DNA of 64,000 nucleotides, taken from NCBI RefSeq assembly GCF_010725725.1, contig NZ_AP022599.1, forward strand, positions 4,216,001 to 4,280,000, read 5' to 3'. Below the pieces are notes generated by a model. The model saw only the letters and a list, made by a program, of their open reading frames with translations. It searched no databases and was not told the DNA's origin. Below are positions 51,188-61,321 of this stretch, piece by piece. The first letter of the stretch is position 1; every line of letters begins with the position of its first letter. The stretch is from Mycolicibacterium pulveris (GTDB lineage: Bacteria > Actinomycetota > Actinomycetes > Mycobacteriales > Mycobacteriaceae). Position numbers and translations under genes: made by a program.

Positions 51188-51930
51188 TTGACGACCAGCG
51201 TCAGCTGACCTTCGCGCCCTGGGTCAAACGCTCACCGGGGCAGCGCGCGGACGGCGCGACCGTGGTTTTCCCGCACGCGGGCGGGGCGGCGGCGGCCTAC
51301 CGCTCGTTCGCGACGGCGTTGGCCGCCAACGGCACCGACGCGTTCGTCCTGCAATATCCGCAACGCGCCGACCGGCTTTCGCACCCCGCCCCCGACACCG
51401 TCGAACAGTTGGCCGCCGACCTGTTCGCGGCCGGTGACTGGACACGGCTGGGTCCGCTGCGGCTGTTCGGCCATTGCATGGGCGCGATCATCGCGTTCGA
51501 GTTCGCCCGCGTCGCCGAGGCACACGGCGCCGTCGTCGGCGCGCTGTGGGTGTCGGCCAGCCAGGCTCCGCACACGGTCGTCACCTCACCGCGGCTGCCG
51601 ACCGCCGCCGCCGAGGTGGTCGCCAATATGGTCGATCTCGGGGGCACCGATCCGCGGCTGCTCGACGACGAGGAGTTCATCGACCTGCTGGTCCGGGCGG
51701 TGCGCGCCGACTATCTCGCGTTCAACCGCTACGCGTGCGGGCCGGACCGCACGATCAGCGCCGACATTCACCTGCTCGGCGGTCGCGACGACCACCAGGT
51801 GAGCCAGGAGATGTTGCGTGGGTGGGAAATACACACCGATCAGGCTGTCACGCTGACGCTCTTCGACGGCGGACACTTCTACCTCAACGACCACATCGAC
51901 ACGGTCGCGGAGCTGATCAATGCCACCTAG
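51184..51930 (+). CDS. mbtT: Type II thioesterase (MbtT-like) with Cys nucleophile
   Basis: 248 residues, alpha/beta hydrolase. VVFPHAGGAAAAYRSFA oxyanion region; the nucleophile elbow is FGHCMGA, with Cys98 in place of the usual Ser of GHSxG; Asp in GGRDDHQVS; His231 in DGGHFYL. It would release or edit acyl chains on the Mbt synthetases and may replace the thioesterase missing from MbtB. Stand-alone thioesterases of mbt clusters in fast growers have, as I recall, been called MbtT. First full gene of the operon; its end overlaps mbtC. Confidence 0.8.
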   Translation: MIDDQRQLTFAPWVKRSPGQRADGATVVFPHAGGAAAAYRSFATALAANGTDAFVLQYPQRADRLSHPAPDTVEQLAADLFAAGDWTRLGPLRLFGHCMGAIIAFEFARVAEAHGAVVGALWVSASQAPHTVVTSPRLPTAAAEVVANMVDLGGTDPRLLDDEEFIDLLVRAVRADYLAFNRYACGPDRTISADIHLLGGRDDHQVSQEMLRGWEIHTDQAVTLTLFDGGHFYLNDHIDTVAELINAT

Positions 51931-53242
51931 CGACCCCGACCCCGTCGTCATCGTCGGGATGGCGCTGGAGGCCCCCGGCGGCATCGAAACCGCCGACCAG
52001 TACTGGTCACTGCTCGCCGAACAACGCGAAGGCTTGAGCCCCTTCCCGCGCGACCGCGGCTGGTCGATCCGCGACGTGCTGGACGGGTCGCGGCGCGACG
52101 GGTTCAAGCCGATCCAGGATCTGGGTGGATTCCTCACCGGCGCGGCCACCTTCGATCCCGAGTTCTTCGCCATCTCGCCGCGCGAGGCCGTCGCGATGGA
52201 TCCGCAGCAGCGCGTCGCGCTGCGGGTGGCGTGGCGCGCGCTGGAGAACACCGGGATCAACCCCGACGACCTCTCCGGGCACGACGCGGGTTGCTACCTC
52301 GGCGCTTCGGCGATGGGCTACGGACCCGATCTGGCCGAGTTCACCGATCTCACAGGGCATTTGATGGCAGGTACGGCGCTGGGCCCGGTGTCGGGACGGA
52401 TCGCCTACACGCTCGGGCTGGCCGGGCCCGCGCTCACCATCGACACCTCGTGTTCGTCGGCGTTGACCGCGATCCACGTCGCGAGCCAAGCGCTGCGGTC
52501 CGGGGACTGCGACCTGGCGCTGGCGGGCGGGGTGTGCGTGATGGGGTCACCGGGCTTCTTCGTCGAGTTCTCCAAGCAGCACGCGCTGTCCGACGACGGC
52601 CACTGCCGTCCGTACAGCGCGCACGCGTCGGGAACGGTGTGGGCGGAGGGCGCGGCGATCTTCGTCCTGCAACGCCGGTCGGGGGCGCGTCGCGACGGCC
52701 GCCGGGTGCTGGCGGAGGTGCGCGCCACCTGCCTGAACCAGGACGGCCGATCGGTCGGTCTCACCGCGCCGAGCGGACCGGCACAGGCCAAGCTTTTCCA
52801 GCGCGCCATGGATATCGGCGCGGTGCGTCCGGAAGACATCGGGATGATCGAAGGACACGGCACCGCAACCAGGCTTGGCGACCGCACCGAGTTGATCTCG
52901 CTGTCGCAGACCTACGGCGCCACCGCACCCGGCCGCGGTGGACTGCTCGGCTCGGTGAAGTCGAACATCGGCCACACGCAGGCCGCCGCCGGCGGGCTGG
53001 GCCTCGCCAAGGTGCTGGTCGCCGCCGAGCACGGCGCCGTCCCGGCCACCCTGCACACCGACGACGCCAGCCGTGAAATCGACTGGGACAGCCAGGGGTT
53101 GCGGCTGGCCACCAAGCTCACGCCCTGGCCGGCGACCGACGGTCAGCGTGTGGGGGCGGTGAGCGCGTTCGGGATGAGCGGCACCAACGCCCATCTGATC
53201 GTCTCGATACCGGAGCACGGCACCGGAATTGAGGCGGCCTGA
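51920..53242 (+). CDS. mbtC: Mycobactin polyketide synthase MbtC (ketosynthase only)
   Basis: 440 residues, close to 444 in M. tuberculosis. A single KS: Cys178 in DTSCSSALTAIH, His in EGHGTATRLGDRTE, His in SVKSNIGHTQAAAG. No AT or ACP; those are on MbtD. It catalyses the decarboxylative condensation that builds the 3-hydroxybutyrate (or longer) unit of mycobactin. Its ATG lies inside the end of the thioesterase gene, and its stop overlaps the mbtD ATG by one base. Confidence 0.93.
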   Translation: MPPSDPDPVVIVGMALEAPGGIETADQYWSLLAEQREGLSPFPRDRGWSIRDVLDGSRRDGFKPIQDLGGFLTGAATFDPEFFAISPREAVAMDPQQRVALRVAWRALENTGINPDDLSGHDAGCYLGASAMGYGPDLAEFTDLTGHLMAGTALGPVSGRIAYTLGLAGPALTIDTSCSSALTAIHVASQALRSGDCDLALAGGVCVMGSPGFFVEFSKQHALSDDGHCRPYSAHASGTVWAEGAAIFVLQRRSGARRDGRRVLAEVRATCLNQDGRSVGLTAPSGPAQAKLFQRAMDIGAVRPEDIGMIEGHGTATRLGDRTELISLSQTYGATAPGRGGLLGSVKSNIGHTQAAAGGLGLAKVLVAAEHGAVPATLHTDDASREIDWDSQGLRLATKLTPWPATDGQRVGAVSAFGMSGTNAHLIVSIPEHGTGIEAA

Positions 53243-56232
53243 TGGCATTGAGCACGCTGCCGGACGGACGGGTGCCCGTCGTGCTCAGCGCGCACGCCGA
53301 GGAACTGCTCGGCGCCGACGCCCGGGCGATCCTGCACTACCTGGACCGCGGACCAGACGTACACGCGGTCGCCGCGACGCTGTTGCGGACCCGCAGGCTG
53401 CGCAGGCACCGGGCAGTGCTACGCGCGGCCGGCCTCGACGAGCTGGCCGACGGCCTGCGCGCGCTGAGCGCGGACGAAGATCACCCGCTGGTCGCGCGAT
53501 CCTCGCAATCACCGCGTGGCCGAACAGCATTCGTCTTTCCCGGCCAGGGCAGCCAATGGCCGTCGATGGGCGCCGAAGCGTATCACCGATCGCCGCAGTA
53601 CCGGGCCGAGGTCGACCGGTGCGCCGCGGCGTTCGCCGCCACCGGTGAAGGGTCGCCGCTGCCGTACCTGACCGCCGACCGCGACGACGGCGATTGGTCG
53701 CAGGTGCAGATCCAGGCCGCGCAGTTCACCCATGCGGCGGGGCTGGCGCGGGTGTGGCGGTCGTGCGGGATAACCCCCGACATCGTGGTGGGACACAGCC
53801 TCGGCGAAGTGGCCGCGGCCTACCTCGCGGGCACCATCACGCTGGTCGACGCCGCCGCGGTGGTGATCGCCAGGGCCAAGGTGGTCGACAGCCTGCCAGG
53901 GAACTACGGCATGGCCGCGCTGGGCACCACTTTCGAGGAAGCCCAGCGGCTTTGCGCCACGATCGACGGTTGGCTCGAGGTGTCGGCGGTCAACTCCGAG
54001 TCCTCGGTCGTGGTGGCGGGGCACCGCGCCGCCGTCGAGGCGCTCGCGGCCGCCGCGGCGGCGGAGCGCGGGTTGTTCGCGCGCCGGCTCGACGTGACCT
54101 ACCCCGGGCACACCAGCGCGCTGGAACCGCTGCGCGCCGAGTTCGAGGCGCTGTTGCCGCGCGGCCGATTCACCGCGGGCGCCGTCGAGTTCATCGGGTC
54201 GGCGACAGCCGACGTGGTTCCGGCAGGCACCGACTTCGTCGACTACTGGTACCGCAACCTGCGCACAACCGTGCGCTTCGACCGAGCAGTGGCGGTCGCC
54301 CGTGCCCGCGGCGCATCGAGGTTCGTTGAGCTGTCGGCGCATCCGTCGTTGTTGTTCGCCCTGGGTGATCTGGTGGCGGACGGCGCCGATGGTCCGCCTG
54401 CGACCGTCGGCTCGGGGCAGCGCGGCGAGCCGTGGCCCGACACCGTGTCCGCGGCCATCGTCCGCGCGGCGGTGACCGATCCCGGATACCGGTGGACCGA
54501 TTTGGTGGACGCCGGCGTATCCGTGCTGCCGGGCTTTCCCAACGCCCCGATGCGCGCTGTTCGGCTCTGGGCGGCACCCAAGCCGCTGGCTCCGGTGGCC
54601 GGCATCACCGTGGCCGACGAGCGGTGGATCCCGGCGACGGGTGCGGGCAGCGGCGACACGGTCCGGCGGATCGCGGTGGTTGAACTCGCGGGACCCGCGG
54701 GGACCCTTGGCGATCGGCTGCGCAGCGCGGCCCGGCGCCATCCGTGCGTGCAGCCCGCCGCACCACACGAGGCCGACGTCGTCGTCGCGGTCGCGCCCGT
54801 ACTCGACCATCCGGACGCCGTACTGGCCGCACACCAGATCGCCACGCTCATCGACGCCGGGCTGCTCGACTACGCCGACACGGCAGGACCGGCCTGCAAG
54901 ACGCTGTGGCTGGTGACCGTCGGCGGCGAACACGTCCGACCCGAGGAACCCGTGGCCCTGCCCGCTCAGGCCGCGCTGGCCGCGATGCACCGCAGCATCG
55001 GCTTCGAACGGCCCGAGCAGACCTACCGCCGCCTGGACCTGCCCTCATGGGAGATCGGCGACGCCACGGCCGCCGCGGCACTCGACTCGGTGCTCGGCGA
55101 CGCGCAGGACGTGGCCGTGCGCGACGGCGACAGCGGTCCAACGACATACGTGCGCACCGTGACCGAGTCCGCCGAGGCGGCGGTGCCGTGGTCACTGGAC
55201 GACGGCGTGCTCGACAACGTGGTGATCACCGGCGGCACCGGCACCGTGGGGCTGCACTTCGCACGGTATCTCGCCGCCCGAGGCGCCCGCCGGATCGTGC
55301 TGATCAGCCGCGCCGGAATCGACGACGCCACCAGGGCGGAGCTGCTGTGTCAGGGCTCCGCCGAGATTGAAATCATCGCCGCGCGATGTGATCTCACCTG
55401 CGCACAGCAGACGGCGACGGTGGCCCGCGCCCACGGTGGAGACGGTGCCACACTGCTCATCCACGCCGCCGGTGCCGCCACATTCGCCGAACGCGACGGC
55501 ATCACCGGCGCGGCGTTCGCCGACACCGCGGCGGCCAAGGTCAACGGCTTTGCACACATGATCGACCATTGGCCGCTATGTCCCGGCGCCCGGATCATGG
55601 TGTGCTCATCGGTATCCGGCGTCTGGGGCGGACGCGGCCACGGCGCGTACTCCGCGGCCAATCGGATGATCGACGTGATGGCCGGCCAGCTGCGCGCGAA
55701 GGGCCAGCACTGCGCGGCGGTGAGATACGGCTTGTGGCAAGGTGACCCGCGACGCGGCAGCGGCATCGCCGAGGGGGCCGGCGTGGCGAGCATCGAACGC
55801 TCGGGGTTGCTGCCCATGGCGCCCGACACGGCGATCGCGGCAAGCCTGTGCGAGCACCGCGGCGATCCGCTGGTGATGACCGCCGACCCCGAGCGTCTGC
55901 GGGTGTTTCTCGACGATCACACGGCCGGCGAAACACCCTCGGAAACCGCCGGACTCGATGAGGCCGCAAGCGTCGCCGACCGCGCGATGGCCGAACTTGC
56001 CGCCGTCCTGAAGCTCGACGCGAACACGATCGACCCCGAGATGTCGCTGCTCGACCTCGGCCTGGACTCACTGCTCGCGCTCGACCTGCGCAAGCGGGTG
56101 ATGCGGGCGACCGGCACGAAAGTGGCGCTGGCGACGCTGCTCGGCGGTATCACCGCCCGCGAGCTCACCACCAGCCTGAACGACCCGACAGGTTCCCCAC
56201 GCACAGAGAAGGTGGAAACCACGCGTGACTGA
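53242..56232 (+). CDS. mbtD: Mycobactin polyketide synthase MbtD (AT-KR-ACP)
   Basis: 996 residues (M. tuberculosis about 1004). AT: AFVFPGQGSQWPSMG, Ser186 in GHSLGEVAAAYLAG, YPGHTSALEPL. KR about 650-850: VVITGGTGTVGLHFARYLAA, ICSSVSGVWG-type Ser, GAYSAANRMIDV Tyr/Asn. ACP: Ser943 in GLDSLLALDL. Together with MbtC it forms a split PKS module making the beta-hydroxy acid. The end overlaps mbtE by 8 bp. Confidence 0.93.
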   Translation: MALSTLPDGRVPVVLSAHAEELLGADARAILHYLDRGPDVHAVAATLLRTRRLRRHRAVLRAAGLDELADGLRALSADEDHPLVARSSQSPRGRTAFVFPGQGSQWPSMGAEAYHRSPQYRAEVDRCAAAFAATGEGSPLPYLTADRDDGDWSQVQIQAAQFTHAAGLARVWRSCGITPDIVVGHSLGEVAAAYLAGTITLVDAAAVVIARAKVVDSLPGNYGMAALGTTFEEAQRLCATIDGWLEVSAVNSESSVVVAGHRAAVEALAAAAAAERGLFARRLDVTYPGHTSALEPLRAEFEALLPRGRFTAGAVEFIGSATADVVPAGTDFVDYWYRNLRTTVRFDRAVAVARARGASRFVELSAHPSLLFALGDLVADGADGPPATVGSGQRGEPWPDTVSAAIVRAAVTDPGYRWTDLVDAGVSVLPGFPNAPMRAVRLWAAPKPLAPVAGITVADERWIPATGAGSGDTVRRIAVVELAGPAGTLGDRLRSAARRHPCVQPAAPHEADVVVAVAPVLDHPDAVLAAHQIATLIDAGLLDYADTAGPACKTLWLVTVGGEHVRPEEPVALPAQAALAAMHRSIGFERPEQTYRRLDLPSWEIGDATAAAALDSVLGDAQDVAVRDGDSGPTTYVRTVTESAEAAVPWSLDDGVLDNVVITGGTGTVGLHFARYLAARGARRIVLISRAGIDDATRAELLCQGSAEIEIIAARCDLTCAQQTATVARAHGGDGATLLIHAAGAATFAERDGITGAAFADTAAAKVNGFAHMIDHWPLCPGARIMVCSSVSGVWGGRGHGAYSAANRMIDVMAGQLRAKGQHCAAVRYGLWQGDPRRGSGIAEGAGVASIERSGLLPMAPDTAIAASLCEHRGDPLVMTADPERLRVFLDDHTAGETPSETAGLDEAASVADRAMAELAAVLKLDANTIDPEMSLLDLGLDSLLALDLRKRVMRATGTKVALATLLGGITARELTTSLNDPTGSPRTEKVETTRD

Positions 56233-59200
56233 CACAGTAGATATCCGCGAGGACCTCGAGCAGCGACGTCTGGAGCTGTTGCGGCGCAGGCTTGCCGAGC
56301 GCGGGCTGCGATCGACGAACGGCCGGGACGGCGCGGTCGAGGCCGGGCTCTCCGACGGCCAGCGTCGGATGTGGTTCGTCCAGATGACCGACCCCACCGG
56401 CGCGATCCTCAACATCTGCCTGTCGTACCGGCTCACCGGCGCGCTCGACGTCGCACGGCTGCACGATGCGGTCAACGCCGTCGCGGCGCGCCACCCCGCG
56501 CTGCGTACCACCTTCCATGCCGACGACGACGGCGAGCCGCAACCGACCCTGCACGACGGCCTGACGCCCGGCTGGGCCGTCCACGACCTCTGCGGGCTCT
56601 CCGAGCACGCCCGCCGACTGCGTCTGGAGGTGTTGGCGCAGCGCGAGTTCAACGCGCCGTTCGACCTCGGCACCGACGCGCCGTTGCGACTCACCGTGGT
56701 GCGTACCGGCCCCGACGAACACATCATGCTGCTGGTCGCCCACCACATCGCGTGGGACGACGGCTGCTGGCAGGTGTTCTTCGACGACCTCACCCGCGCC
56801 TACCGCGGGGAGGCGCTGCCGCCCCCCGTAGCGGCGCCCGCGGTGAACGACAAGCCGAGCGCCGAAGACCTGGATTACTGGCGCTCGGTGATGGCTGACC
56901 CGCCCGAGCCGCTGGAGCTGCCCGGGCCCAACGGATCTGCGGTCCCGACGAGTTGGCGTGCCCAGCGCTGCACGCTGAGGCTGTCCGAGCAGACGACCAA
57001 GCGGGTGGCCGCGCTGGCCAAGGAATCCGGCGCGACGCCCTACATGGTGCTGCTAGCCGCCTTCGGGGTGTTGCTGCACCGCTACACCCACGCCGACGAC
57101 CTCCTGGTCGCCACCCCGGTGCTCAACCGGTCCGCCGACCTCGACGAGGTCATCGGCTACTACGGCAACACGGTGGTGCTGCGGCTTCGCCCGCAACCCA
57201 GGCAGACGTTCCGTGAAATCCTCACGCACACCCGCGAAACCACCGTCGGCGCGTTCGCGCATCAACGGACCAACCTCGACCGGGTCGTGCGGGAGCTGAA
57301 CCCCGACCGCCGCCACGGCGTGGAACGGATGACCCGGGTCGCGTTCGGAGCCCGCGGCGCCGACGGTGCCGGCTTCAACCCGCCCGGCATCACGTGCGAA
57401 CGCGCCGAGCTGCGTGGCCAGTTCACCCAACTGCCACTGGCGTTCATGGTCGAGTTCGACGGCCCCAACGTGGTGGTGGAAGCCGAATATCTCCTCGAGA
57501 TCCTCGACGCGACCCTGGCCCGGCAGCTGCTCGACCACTACGCCGTGCTGCTCGACGACGCGCTGCGCGACACCGACCGGCCGATCAGCGAGCTGCAGTT
57601 GATGGGCCCCGCCGACCTCGAATGGCTGCGCGTCGTGTCCGCGGGCGACGAATTCCAGACCCCGGCAAAGACGTTGACGGAGTTGGTGGAGGTGCAGGTG
57701 GCCCGCACTCCCGACGCGGTGGCCGTGGTCTACGAAGGCCGCCGGTACTCCTACCGGGAGCTCAACGAGTCGGCCAACCGGGTGGCGCACTGGCTGATCG
57801 AGCAGGGCATCGGCGCCGAGGACCGGGTGGCGGTGCTGCTGGACCGCTCACCGGAGTTGGTGATCACCGCACTAGGCGTGATCAAGGCAGGCGCGATCTA
57901 CCTGCCCGTCGACCCCACCTATCCCGAAGACCGGCTGACGTTCATCCTGTCCGACTCCGACCCCAAACTCGTGCTCCGCGAAGCGGTCACCGGACTGGAC
58001 CGGTTTCGCGCCGACAACCCCACCGACGCCGACCGGGTGCGGCCGCTGGGCCCGGACAACACCGCCTACCTGATCTACACGTCGGGCTCGACCGGTCTGC
58101 CCAAAGGGGTACCGGTGCCGCACCGGCCGGTCGCGGAGTACTTCGTGTGGTTCGCCGACGAGTACGAGATCGACCATCGCGAGCGGCTGCTGCAGGTGGC
58201 ATCACCGAGCTTCGACGTGTCGATGGGCGAGATCTTCGGCATGCTGGCCTGCGGCGGCCGACTGGTGATCCCGCGGCCCGACGGCCTTCGCGACATCGGT
58301 TACCTCACCGAACTGCTGCAGAACGAGGGCATCACCTCGATGCACTTCGTGCCGTCGCTGCTGGGGCTCTTCCTGTCGCTGCCGGGCGTGAACCAGTGGC
58401 GCACCCTGCAGCGAGTGCCGATCGGCGGCGAGGCCCTGCCCGGTGAACTCGCCGACAAGTTCCACGCCACGTTCGACGCGCTGCTGCACAACTTCTACGG
58501 GCCCACCGAAACGGTCATCAATGCGAGCCGCTACAAGGTGGAGGGCGCGCAGGGCACCCGCGTCGTGCCGATCGGCACCCCCAAGATCAACACGCAGATC
58601 CACCTGCTCGACGACGCACTGCAACCGGTGCCGGTCGGCGTCATCGGTGAGATCTACATCGGCGGAACCCATGTCGCACACGGTTATCACGACCGCCCCG
58701 GGCTGACCGCCGAGCGGTTCGTCGCTGACCCGTTCACCGTGGGCGGGCGGCTCTACCGCTCCGGCGACCTGGCCCGCCGCAACGCCGACGGCGACATCGA
58801 GTTCGTCGGGCGCGCCGACGAACAGGTCAAGATCCGCGGCTTCCGCATCGAGCTCGGCGAAGTCGCCGCGGCGATCTCGGTGGACCCCAGCGTCGGGCAG
58901 GCCGTCGTGGTGGCCAGCGATCTGCCGGGACTGGGCCGAAGCCTCGTCGGCTATCTCACGCCCGCCGCCGACACCGAGGTTGTCGACGTCGAACGCATCC
59001 GCAACCGGGTCGCCGCCGCGCTGCCGGACTACATGACACCGGCGGCGTATGTCGTCGTCGACGAGATCCCGATCACCGCACACGGCAAGATCGACCGGGC
59101 GGCGCTTCCCGAACCGGACTTCGCTGCCTCCTCCCGCGTGGCGTACCGGGAACCCGAGGGCGGCACCGAGCGCCACGTCGCGCAGCTGTTCGCCGAACTG

Positions 59201-61321
59201 CTCGACCGCGAGCAGGTGGGCGCCGACGACTCCTTCTTCGATCTGGGCGGCCACTCGCTGCTGGCCACCAAACTCGTTGCGGGGATACGGTCGCGGTTCA
59301 ACGTCGACATCGGCGTCAAAGAGGTGTTCGAACTCGGCACGGTCGCCGCGCTGGCCGAGCGGATCGACGCGACGTCCTCGCACGGCACCGCGCGCCCCCC
59401 ACTGGTCGCGATCCCGCACGACGGCCCGCTGGAGCTGTCGGCGTCGCAGCTGCGGATGTGGTTCCAGTACCGCGTCGACGGACCGAACCCGGTCAACAAC
59501 ATCCCGTTCGCCGCCCGCATCAGCGGACCCTGCGACGCCGATGCGTTCGTGGCGGCGGTTCGCGACGTCCTCGCCCGCCACGAAGTGCTGCGCACCACCT
59601 ACCGCGAAATCGACGGCGTGCCATATCAGATCGTCAACGACATCCGTGACGCGGCGGTCCGCCGGGCACGCGGCGCCGACGACTGCTGGCTGCAGGCCGA
59701 GCTCGACCACGAGCGCAGGCAGATCTTCGACCTCGAACGCGACCTGCCCGTGCGCGCCGCGGTGTTGTCCACACCCGACGCGCACGTGGTGTCGCTGGTG
59801 GTGCACCACATCGCATCCGACCACTGGTCGGCGATGGTGTTGTTCACCGACCTGCTGACCGCCTACCGGTCCCGCCGCACCGGTCAGCCACCGAGGTTCG
59901 CGCCGCTGCCGGTGCAGTACGCCGACTACGCGGCGTGGCAGGCCAGGCTGCTCGCCGACCCCGAAGGTCCCACCGCGGCGCAACGCGAATACTGGCGCGC
60001 GCAGCTCGCGGGACTGCCGGAGAACCCCGGCCTGGCACCGGATTTCGCTCGCCCGGCCGTGCTAAGCGGCGACGGCGACGCCGTCGAGTTCGGTATCGAC
60101 ACGGCGACCCGCGAGAAGTTCGCCGCGCTCAGCCAGGAACTCGGCGTCACCGAGTTCATGCTGCTGCAGGCCGCGGTGGCCGTGGCCTTGCACAAGGCCG
60201 GTGAGCGGCCGGACATCCCGCTGGGCACCCCGGTCGCCGGGCGCACCGAAGCCGAACTCGACCAGCTGATCGGGTTCTTCATCAACATCGTGGTGCTGCG
60301 AAACGACCTGCGGGGCAACCCCACGCTTCGCGAGGTGTTGCAACGGTCCCGCGATACCGCGCTGGAGGCCTATGCGCACCAAGACCTTCCGTTCGACCAG
60401 GTGGTCGACGTGGTGAGCCCGACGCGGTCGCTGTCGCGTAATCCGCTGTTCGGGGTCGTGGTACACGTGCGTGATGGGCTGCCCGTCGACCACCCGATCG
60501 AGTCCAGCGCAGAGGGGGACACCACGTTCACCGCGCTGGAGCCGCCCTTCGACGTCGCACACGCCGATCTGTCGGTCAACTTCTTCGCCACCGACGACGG
60601 CTACCGCGGCCATGTCATCTACCGCACCGACCTGTATCGCCGGGGCACCGCCGAACGGCTGGTCGGATGGCTGGGACGGGTACTGGCGGCGTTCGCCGAC
60701 GATCCCGACCAGCGGGTGCGCGACGTGCAGATCGCCGACCGCGACGAGCGGCGTCAGGTACAACAGTTCAGTGCCGCAGCACAAGTCAGCATCCTTGACG
60801 GCTGGCGCGATCCCGTTCCGATAGGTGTGGTCGGCGACCTCTACGACCACGTGGTCGACGAAACCGGCGTGCGCCTTCGGGCCCGCGGCAAGCGGGGAAG
60901 GTGGACCGAGGACGGCCGCGTGGAGGTCGTCGAAGCCGCCTCCGTCCCCCGGCCGTCGGCGCCAACCGGGCCCGCCGAGCCGGCCCGCACCGACACCGAG
61001 CGGGCACTGGCCGCGATCCTGGCCGGCGTGCTCGACGTGCCCGAGGTCCACCGCACCGACGGCTTCTTCGAACTCGGCGGCGACTCGATCCTGGCGGTAC
61101 AGGTGGCCGCCCGGGCCCGCGACGCAGGCCTGACGCTCACCCCCCGGATGGTTTTCGAGCACCCCACCGTCTCCGAACTGGCCGCCAAGGTCGACGAGGC
61201 CGGCGATACCGCACCGGACGCCGACACCCATCACGAGCCGATGTCGACCTCCGGGCTGTCGCCAGAAGAGCTCGCGGCCGTGACGTCGATGTGGACCGCG
61301 TCGCGCGACGGTGCCCCATGA
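56225..61321 (+). CDS. mbtE: Mycobactin synthetase MbtE (C-A-PCP-C-relic A-PCP)
   Basis: 1698 residues (M. tuberculosis about 1682). C1 about 40-470 with HHIAWDDG; A about 490-960 with YLIYTSGSTGLPKG near 614, NFYGPTETVIN and GKIDRAAL; PCP1 Ser1011 in GGHSLL; C2 about 1080-1500 with HHIASDHW, where the last Gly of HHxxxDG is His; then about 50 residues (VPIGVVGDLY, GRWTEDGRVEVV) that look like a collapsed adenylation domain; PCP2 Ser1621 in GGDSIL. It adds N6-hydroxylysine to the chain. The second carrier has no A domain of its own in cis. Confidence 0.93.
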   Translation: MTDTVDIREDLEQRRLELLRRRLAERGLRSTNGRDGAVEAGLSDGQRRMWFVQMTDPTGAILNICLSYRLTGALDVARLHDAVNAVAARHPALRTTFHADDDGEPQPTLHDGLTPGWAVHDLCGLSEHARRLRLEVLAQREFNAPFDLGTDAPLRLTVVRTGPDEHIMLLVAHHIAWDDGCWQVFFDDLTRAYRGEALPPPVAAPAVNDKPSAEDLDYWRSVMADPPEPLELPGPNGSAVPTSWRAQRCTLRLSEQTTKRVAALAKESGATPYMVLLAAFGVLLHRYTHADDLLVATPVLNRSADLDEVIGYYGNTVVLRLRPQPRQTFREILTHTRETTVGAFAHQRTNLDRVVRELNPDRRHGVERMTRVAFGARGADGAGFNPPGITCERAELRGQFTQLPLAFMVEFDGPNVVVEAEYLLEILDATLARQLLDHYAVLLDDALRDTDRPISELQLMGPADLEWLRVVSAGDEFQTPAKTLTELVEVQVARTPDAVAVVYEGRRYSYRELNESANRVAHWLIEQGIGAEDRVAVLLDRSPELVITALGVIKAGAIYLPVDPTYPEDRLTFILSDSDPKLVLREAVTGLDRFRADNPTDADRVRPLGPDNTAYLIYTSGSTGLPKGVPVPHRPVAEYFVWFADEYEIDHRERLLQVASPSFDVSMGEIFGMLACGGRLVIPRPDGLRDIGYLTELLQNEGITSMHFVPSLLGLFLSLPGVNQWRTLQRVPIGGEALPGELADKFHATFDALLHNFYGPTETVINASRYKVEGAQGTRVVPIGTPKINTQIHLLDDALQPVPVGVIGEIYIGGTHVAHGYHDRPGLTAERFVADPFTVGGRLYRSGDLARRNADGDIEFVGRADEQVKIRGFRIELGEVAAAISVDPSVGQAVVVASDLPGLGRSLVGYLTPAADTEVVDVERIRNRVAAALPDYMTPAAYVVVDEIPITAHGKIDRAALPEPDFAASSRVAYREPEGGTERHVAQLFAELLDREQVGADDSFFDLGGHSLLATKLVAGIRSRFNVDIGVKEVFELGTVAALAERIDATSSHGTARPPLVAIPHDGPLELSASQLRMWFQYRVDGPNPVNNIPFAARISGPCDADAFVAAVRDVLARHEVLRTTYREIDGVPYQIVNDIRDAAVRRARGADDCWLQAELDHERRQIFDLERDLPVRAAVLSTPDAHVVSLVVHHIASDHWSAMVLFTDLLTAYRSRRTGQPPRFAPLPVQYADYAAWQARLLADPEGPTAAQREYWRAQLAGLPENPGLAPDFARPAVLSGDGDAVEFGIDTATREKFAALSQELGVTEFMLLQAAVAVALHKAGERPDIPLGTPVAGRTEAELDQLIGFFINIVVLRNDLRGNPTLREVLQRSRDTALEAYAHQDLPFDQVVDVVSPTRSLSRNPLFGVVVHVRDGLPVDHPIESSAEGDTTFTALEPPFDVAHADLSVNFFATDDGYRGHVIYRTDLYRRGTAERLVGWLGRVLAAFADDPDQRVRDVQIADRDERRQVQQFSAAAQVSILDGWRDPVPIGVVGDLYDHVVDETGVRLRARGKRGRWTEDGRVEVVEAASVPRPSAPTGPAEPARTDTERALAAILAGVLDVPEVHRTDGFFELGGDSILAVQVAARARDAGLTLTPRMVFEHPTVSELAAKVDEAGDTAPDADTHHEPMSTSGLSPEELAAVTSMWTASRDGAP

